A DNA stretch of 9,581 nucleotides from Deltaproteobacteria bacterium. Its GTDB lineage: Bacteria; Desulfobacterota; Binatia; UBA9968. The position numbers and the translations under genes are program-made. This document shows positions 6,576 through 9,581 of this stretch, one piece after another; within the stretch, counting starts at the first letter, position 1, and every line of letters starts with the position of its first letter. The stretch lies in NCBI GenBank assembly GCA_005878685.1, contig VBLN01000142.1:1-9581 (forward strand), in the 5' to 3' direction. The notes below the pieces were generated by a model. The model searched no databases. It saw only the letters and a program-made list of their open reading frames with translations, and was not told the DNA's origin.

Positions 6576-7643
6576 ATGAAACCGATTCGCGCGTCCTTGC
6601 TTTCTGTTGTCCTTCTTGGGCTTGCCCTTGCCGTTCCAGCCGTCGCCCAACAAGCGAAGATCGTCAAACAGGACTATCACATAGACGGCGTCGATCCGGG
6701 GGTGCGCCTCTTCGTGCGTCAGAAGATGGCCGCGGGCAACACGCGCTTCACCGACGACAACATCGTGCTGTTCATCCACGGCGCGACCGCACCCTCGACC
6801 TGCGATTTCGACCTCGGCTTCAAGGACTACTCGTGGGCTGACTGGATGGTGGACAAGGGCTATGTGGTGTACATGTTCGACAAGCGCAACTACGGCTACT
6901 CGAGCCGCGAGAAGGCGATGGACGAGCCGGCGGCGAACAACAAGCCGGTGTCGCGCTCCTATCTTGTTATCCGCGACCTCGGCGCGGTGGTGGATCATAT
7001 CCGCGCGAAGCACAAGGTCAACAAGGTGACGCTGATCGGCTGGTCCTGGGGCGCGATGACGGGGGGCTACTACAGTTCTCTCTCTAGCGAAAAGGTGAGA
7101 AAGCTCGTGATGTACGCACCGGCCTATTCATTCCCGCTCCACACCAACCTCGGGCCCGGCTCGGGCCTGCAGAACAAAAGGAAACCATACGAGTTCAATT
7201 ACGCCCTGGGCGCCTATCGCACCGCGAGCACCGCGCAAAACACCGCGCGCTGGGACGGCGAGATCCCGGTGCAGGACAAATCGCAGTACCGCGACCCGGA
7301 AGTGCCCGCCGCGTTCTGGGACGCGTGCATGGCGACCGACCCGACCAGCCAATCGCGCAATCCGCCCGCGCTGCGCGCGCCGAACGGCGTGCTCGAGGAC
7401 ACCTTCATGCAGGAGACCGGGCGACGCATCTGGAACGCCTCTTCGATTTACGTGCCGGTGCTCGTGATCGCGGGCGAGTACGACACCTGGTCCTATCCCG
7501 AGGACCGCGAAGGATTGATGCGCGACCTCACCAACGCGCCGGCGAAGAGAAGCGTGCTCATCAAGGACGCAACCCACTTCGTGCTGTTTGAGAAGCCGCG
7601 CTTCGAGTTCTTCAACGAAATTCTGAAATTCCTGAAGGAATAG
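6576..7643 (+). CDS. Exported alpha/beta hydrolase
   Basis: A 355-residue protein with a clear Sec signal peptide: Lys2 and Arg5, a hydrophobic core at about 8-20, and AVA at 22-24 before the likely cut. The mature part is an alpha/beta hydrolase. The oxyanion-hole motif is FIHGAT at 66-71, the nucleophile elbow is GWSWG at 155-159 (Ser157), the likely acid is Asp303 in AGEYDTW, and the base is His334 in DATHF. A long insert (about 183-290) between strand 6 and the acid would form a lid. Only two cysteines remain after cleavage, C76 and C251, which could form a disulfide in the periplasm. The substrate is unknown: esters, lactones or hydroxyacid oligomers are possible. It stands divergent from bdhA, which makes release of hydroxybutyrate an appealing but untested idea. 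Codon use is very GC-rich with many GCG/CGC codons, stronger than in the membrane-protein gene downstream. Confidence 0.88.
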   Translation: MKPIRASLLSVVLLGLALAVPAVAQQAKIVKQDYHIDGVDPGVRLFVRQKMAAGNTRFTDDNIVLFIHGATAPSTCDFDLGFKDYSWADWMVDKGYVVYMFDKRNYGYSSREKAMDEPAANNKPVSRSYLVIRDLGAVVDHIRAKHKVNKVTLIGWSWGAMTGGYYSSLSSEKVRKLVMYAPAYSFPLHTNLGPGSGLQNKRKPYEFNYALGAYRTASTAQNTARWDGEIPVQDKSQYRDPEVPAAFWDACMATDPTSQSRNPPALRAPNGVLEDTFMQETGRRIWNASSIYVPVLVIAGEYDTWSYPEDREGLMRDLTNAPAKRSVLIKDATHFVLFEKPRFEFFNEILKFLKE

Positions 7644-7664
7644 CCATGAGCTGTGGGAAGATTT

Positions 7665-7690
7665 GGGGTCTGACCTGAGTAATTGACTTA
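7665..7690 (+). repeat. GGGGTCTGACC motif, possible mobile-element scar
   Basis: Shortly after the hydrolase stop the sequence contains GGGGTCTGACC (7665-7675), in which GGTC and GACC are mirror complements, followed by TGAGTAATTGACTTA. Similar GGGGTC-containing ends are often seen near REP-associated (Y1) transposases in proteobacteria; that link is from memory. No transposase is encoded here, so it would be a remnant. Confidence 0.25.
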
Positions 7691-7736
7691 TTCTTCTTGC
7701 CGATTCGATTGCGCTTGCAACCGCGGTCCGTTGGGA

Positions 7737-7784
7737 AGGCGTTAGGCGAGAGAGATAGGCGTGAGGGAAGGGGTGCGAGGCAAT
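7737..7784 (+). repeat. Degenerate 7-nt-phased purine-rich repeat
   Basis: The stretch can be cut into AGGCGTT, AGGCGAG, AGAGAT, AGGCGTG, AGGGAAG, GGGTGCG and AGGCAAT: six heptamers and one hexamer, most beginning AGG and three beginning AGGCG. It lies in the 276-bp gap after the hydrolase and encodes nothing convincing on either strand. Confidence 0.45.
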
Positions 7785-7853
7785 AGTCGGAACCCGCTGC
7801 TCTGTCAATAGCTCAAACGGTTTAGTAAGGTCTAGCCATCATCGTGCGGCGCC

Positions 7854-7871
7854 AGACGCGCATGCGCGTCT
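7854..7871. repeat. Perfect 18-bp palindrome upstream of the membrane protein gene
   Basis: AGACGCGCATGCGCGTCT reads the same on both strands with no mismatch and no spacer. It begins two bases after another small palindrome, GGCGCC (7847-7852), and ends 48 bases before the ATG at 7920. It could be an operator for a dimeric regulator; a zero-spacer palindrome is less suited to an RNA hairpin terminator. Confidence 0.5.
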
Positions 7872-7919
7872 TCAAAAGGCAGAAACCGGACTTCACCCTT
7901 CTGGCTTCTTTTTAGCTTC

Positions 7920-8576
7920 ATGACGACGGCTACGAAAGGACGCATTCCGAGCTGGGTAAAGGTGGCATATTCCGTCTTCGTGGCAGTCCTTGTGCCATGC
8001 TACTGGGTGACCTACAGCCCGTGGAACTTTCTCTATTTTTGCGACATCGCGCTGCTCGTCACCGCCGTGGCGATCTGGGTCGAAAGCCCGCTTCTCGTCA
8101 GCATGCAGGCAGTCGCCATCATGTTGCCGCAGATGCTGTGGGTGGTCGATTTTCTATGTCAGCTGGTTGCGGGCGTTCAGATAACCGGCATGACCGGATA
8201 TATGCTCGATGCAAACATCCCTCTGTTTCTAAGAGCGCTCTCATTGTTTCATGGCTGGCTACCCTTTTTCTTATTATGTTTACTCTCGCGACTGAGGTAC
8301 GATCGGCGGGCGTTTGGTAGACAGTCCGTGGTCGCGATCGTCGTCTTACTCGTTTCTTATATTTTCGCTCCGGCCCCGCCGCCGTCTGCCAGTCATCCTA
8401 ACTGGGCGGTCAACATCAATTATGTGTACGGAATAGATGACAAGCATGCCCAGACCCTGATGGCGCCTTGGCTTTGGGTAGTGGGCTTGATGGCTGTCAC
8501 TTTGATTGTATTTTACGTGCCAACCCACTTCGTGCTGCGCCGTTTCTTTGCAGCGCCCTCAAGCTCAGGACGGTGA
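7920..8576 (+). CDS. Conserved multi-pass membrane protein of unknown function
   Basis: A 218-residue protein with about six membrane helices, near residues 13-32, 37-54, 58-84, 103-124, 136-152 and 183-206. No enzyme family is recognised with confidence. Striking features are charged or polar residues in hydrophobic stretches (D42 in FCD, D77 in WVVDF, H111 in LFHGWLP) and a basic cytoplasmic-type loop, RLRYDRRAFGR at 124-134. A loop at about 153-182 (PPPSASHPNWAVNINYVYG) faces the other side. I recall similar proteins annotated only as membrane-associated protein. The ATG at 7920 lacks an obvious Shine-Dalgarno, being preceded by a T-rich run; no better in-frame start is seen, because the first helix begins close behind. 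It appears to be transcribed alone, with non-coding DNA on both sides. Confidence 0.75.
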   Translation: MTTATKGRIPSWVKVAYSVFVAVLVPCYWVTYSPWNFLYFCDIALLVTAVAIWVESPLLVSMQAVAIMLPQMLWVVDFLCQLVAGVQITGMTGYMLDANIPLFLRALSLFHGWLPFFLLCLLSRLRYDRRAFGRQSVVAIVVLLVSYIFAPAPPPSASHPNWAVNINYVYGIDDKHAQTLMAPWLWVVGLMAVTLIVFYVPTHFVLRRFFAAPSSSGR

Positions 8577-8587
8577 ATCGAGTGCAA

Positions 8588-8640
8588 TGAGCGTGTGAAT
8601 CGCTCAAAACGTTCAAGCCGTTCAGGGCAGCTGGCGCTGC
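8588..8640 (+). terminator. Two small hairpins after the membrane protein gene
   Basis: TGAGCG (8588-8593) pairs with CGCTCA (8601-8606) over a 7-base loop. GCAGC (8627-8631) pairs with GCTGC (8636-8640) over TGGC and is followed by a pyrimidine-rich TTCTTCTC. Neither has a true T-tract, so a termination role is only possible. Confidence 0.25.
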
Positions 8641-8691
8641 TTCTTCTCGCCGATTTTCCTGTTGTGGAACACTTCCCGTTTCCGGAATTCG

Positions 8692-8776
8692 GAAAGATGA
8701 AAGCTGGATTTTCGAAATGCAATCTACGCGAGTTTGTTGCCTTCTCCGGAATTTCAGCTTTCCGTTTTCATCTTTC
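8692..8776. repeat. Heptamer-phased inverted repeat between convergent genes
   Basis: The left arm is GAAAGAT-GAAAGCT-G (8692-8706). The right arm contains its complement in two blocks, CAGCTTT (8755-8761) and CATCTTTC (8769-8776), separated by exactly seven bases (CCGTTTT, 8762-8768). CCGGAATT occurs beside both arms, at 8682-8689 and 8746-8753. CTTTCAG-CTTTTGA continues the 7-base rhythm to 8785. The surrounding gap 8577-8797 carries no credible gene. Confidence 0.5.
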
Positions 8777-8797
8777 AGCTTTTGAAGCGAGTCTTTT

Positions 8798-9581
8798 TCA
8801 GCGGCCTGTTAGTCCAAGCTCATTGGCCACCGCTTGCTCGATGACGATGCCCTTGAAGAAGCCCGGGTTGTTGCGCGTGTGCAGGCGCGCGGCGTTGGTG
8901 AACGTGAACTCCCGGAAATCCTGCTCCGTCAGGAAGCCCTTGTCCACCATCTCAAACGCTTCAGGAATCACCTCTCTGAAATCGGGCACGTCGAAATGCG
9001 TGAAGTCGGAGCTGAAGACCGGCCGAAGCCGGACACCCATGCGCGGATCGAAGGCCCACATCGTCGCCCGGTCGTCCGCCTCGCAGCCAAAGTAGAAGTT
9101 GCCGGAGAAGATTGCCCGGACATCCTCTTTTGAGTTGATTCCTGCTGCTTCAAAATCATCCGAGACATGCTCGGGCCGACCGAGCTCTTCAAGGCTGCAC
9201 TCCGGGCGGAATGCGTCCAGGTTGTTCATGATCGCGTCGGCGTTGGCTTTCAGTCTTTGATCGCCATAGCGGTCGATAAGCCGATGCATCTCGGCGACCT
9301 TGGTTGCGCTCGGGTACTGCAGCCCGGCGCGGCGGCGCTTCTCCCAATGTTCGATCAAGTCGGCGCACATCTGACAGGCCCAGCTCACTCCGCCTTCCAT
9401 GAAGCCAAAATTGAGACTTGGGTAGCGGCGCACGACACCACCCAGGAAAACGCCGCGCGCGAAGGCGTGGTTCGCTTCGGCGAAGTGGCCGACGTGGTTG
9501 TAGGTGAAGTTGCTGATGGAGGCGCGATCCGACCAGCGGACGCTGCCTGAGTGTTGGGTCACGGCCACGCCGAGGTCAACG
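8798..9581 (-). CDS. Amidohydrolase family protein (Amidohydro_2 type), N-terminal part outside window
   Basis: About 260 residues are visible, and the frame is open to the right edge, so the start lies beyond 9581; the GTG at 9568 is internal. The segment matches the C-terminal half of the Amidohydro_2 (PF04909, ACMSD-like) TIM-barrel hydrolases. It shows a histidine-containing strand end (VAVTQHSGS), a glycine-rich GGVVRRYP helix start, FMEGGVSWA, then SSDFTHFDVPDF around 8983-9012, where the Asp of SSD is in the position of the usual metal or catalytic aspartate, and TFTNAARLH followed by a C-terminal NPGFFKG segment. The first metal-binding HxH motif would be in the missing part. Members hydrolyse or decarboxylate aromatic and heterocyclic acids in the cytoplasm; the substrate is not deducible. 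It is convergent with the membrane protein gene. Confidence 0.85.
   Translation of the reverse strand, partial: VDLGVAVTQHSGSVRWSDRASISNFTYNHVGHFAEANHAFARGVFLGGVVRRYPSLNFGFMEGGVSWACQMCADLIEHWEKRRRAGLQYPSATKVAEMHRLIDRYGDQRLKANADAIMNNLDAFRPECSLEELGRPEHVSDDFEAAGINSKEDVRAIFSGNFYFGCEADDRATMWAFDPRMGVRLRPVFSSDFTHFDVPDFREVIPEAFEMVDKGFLTEQDFREFTFTNAARLHTRNNPGFFKGIVIEQAVANELGLTGR

Noticed and set aside
7740..7746. GTTAGGC resembling an integron attC core site
   Set aside because: No partner core of the RYYYAAC type is found at the required distance and no cassette gene follows; it belongs to the heptamer tract.
7128..7808. 226-residue open frame on the minus strand
   Set aside because: Most of it is the antisense of the hydrolase gene, its protein is arginine/histidine-rich with no recognisable motif, and its N-terminal part runs over the heptamer repeat.
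8595..9095. 166-residue plus-strand open frame after the membrane protein gene
   Set aside because: It crosses the inverted repeat and then runs antisense through the amidohydrolase; composition is low complexity with no family motif.

Overview
This looks like a piece of a fairly GC-rich chromosome from a Gram-negative, probably proteobacterial or Rokubacteria-like soil or sediment bacterium. The clues are a complete Liv-type amino-acid ABC transporter cassette, an (R)-3-hydroxybutyrate dehydrogenase, an exported alpha/beta hydrolase, and gene-to-gene overlaps typical of dense bacterial operons. No RNA gene, CRISPR array, intact insertion sequence or phage gene is visible. The taxonomic guess is inference from gene content only.

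Layout. Positions 1-5323 (+) form one apparent operon. It opens with the 3' part of a large extracellular solute-binding protein that resembles the peptide-binding family 5 but has its lobe motifs in an unusual order. It continues with livH, livM, livG and livF, which are separated by 43 bp, an ATGA overlap, 1 bp and a 14-bp overlap. No classical LivK-type binding protein lies in the window, so the upstream protein may supply substrate to these permeases. Positions 5324-5488 are non-coding with a modest hairpin. bdhA follows on the minus strand (5489-6280).

bdhA is divergent from a secreted alpha/beta hydrolase (6576-7643, +). The 295 bp between them hold a good sigma70-like promoter for bdhA, a two-hairpin element ending in five Ts, and an 11-bp match to the ribosomal boxA motif just before the hydrolase. 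A hydrolase that releases hydroxyacids next to a hydroxybutyrate dehydrogenase is an attractive but unproven pairing.

The right third is looser. 7644-7919 contains a GGGGTCTGACC motif reminiscent of mobile-element scars, a purine-rich 7-nt-phased repeat and a perfect 18-bp palindrome. An unnamed six-helix membrane protein follows (7920-8576, +). 8577-8797 is non-coding with another heptamer-phased inverted repeat. The window closes with the C-terminal part of an amidohydrolase on the minus strand (8798 to beyond 9581).

The most interesting items are the permuted binding protein feeding a Liv transporter, the structured bdhA-hydrolase intergenic region, and the two heptamer-phased repeat patches.
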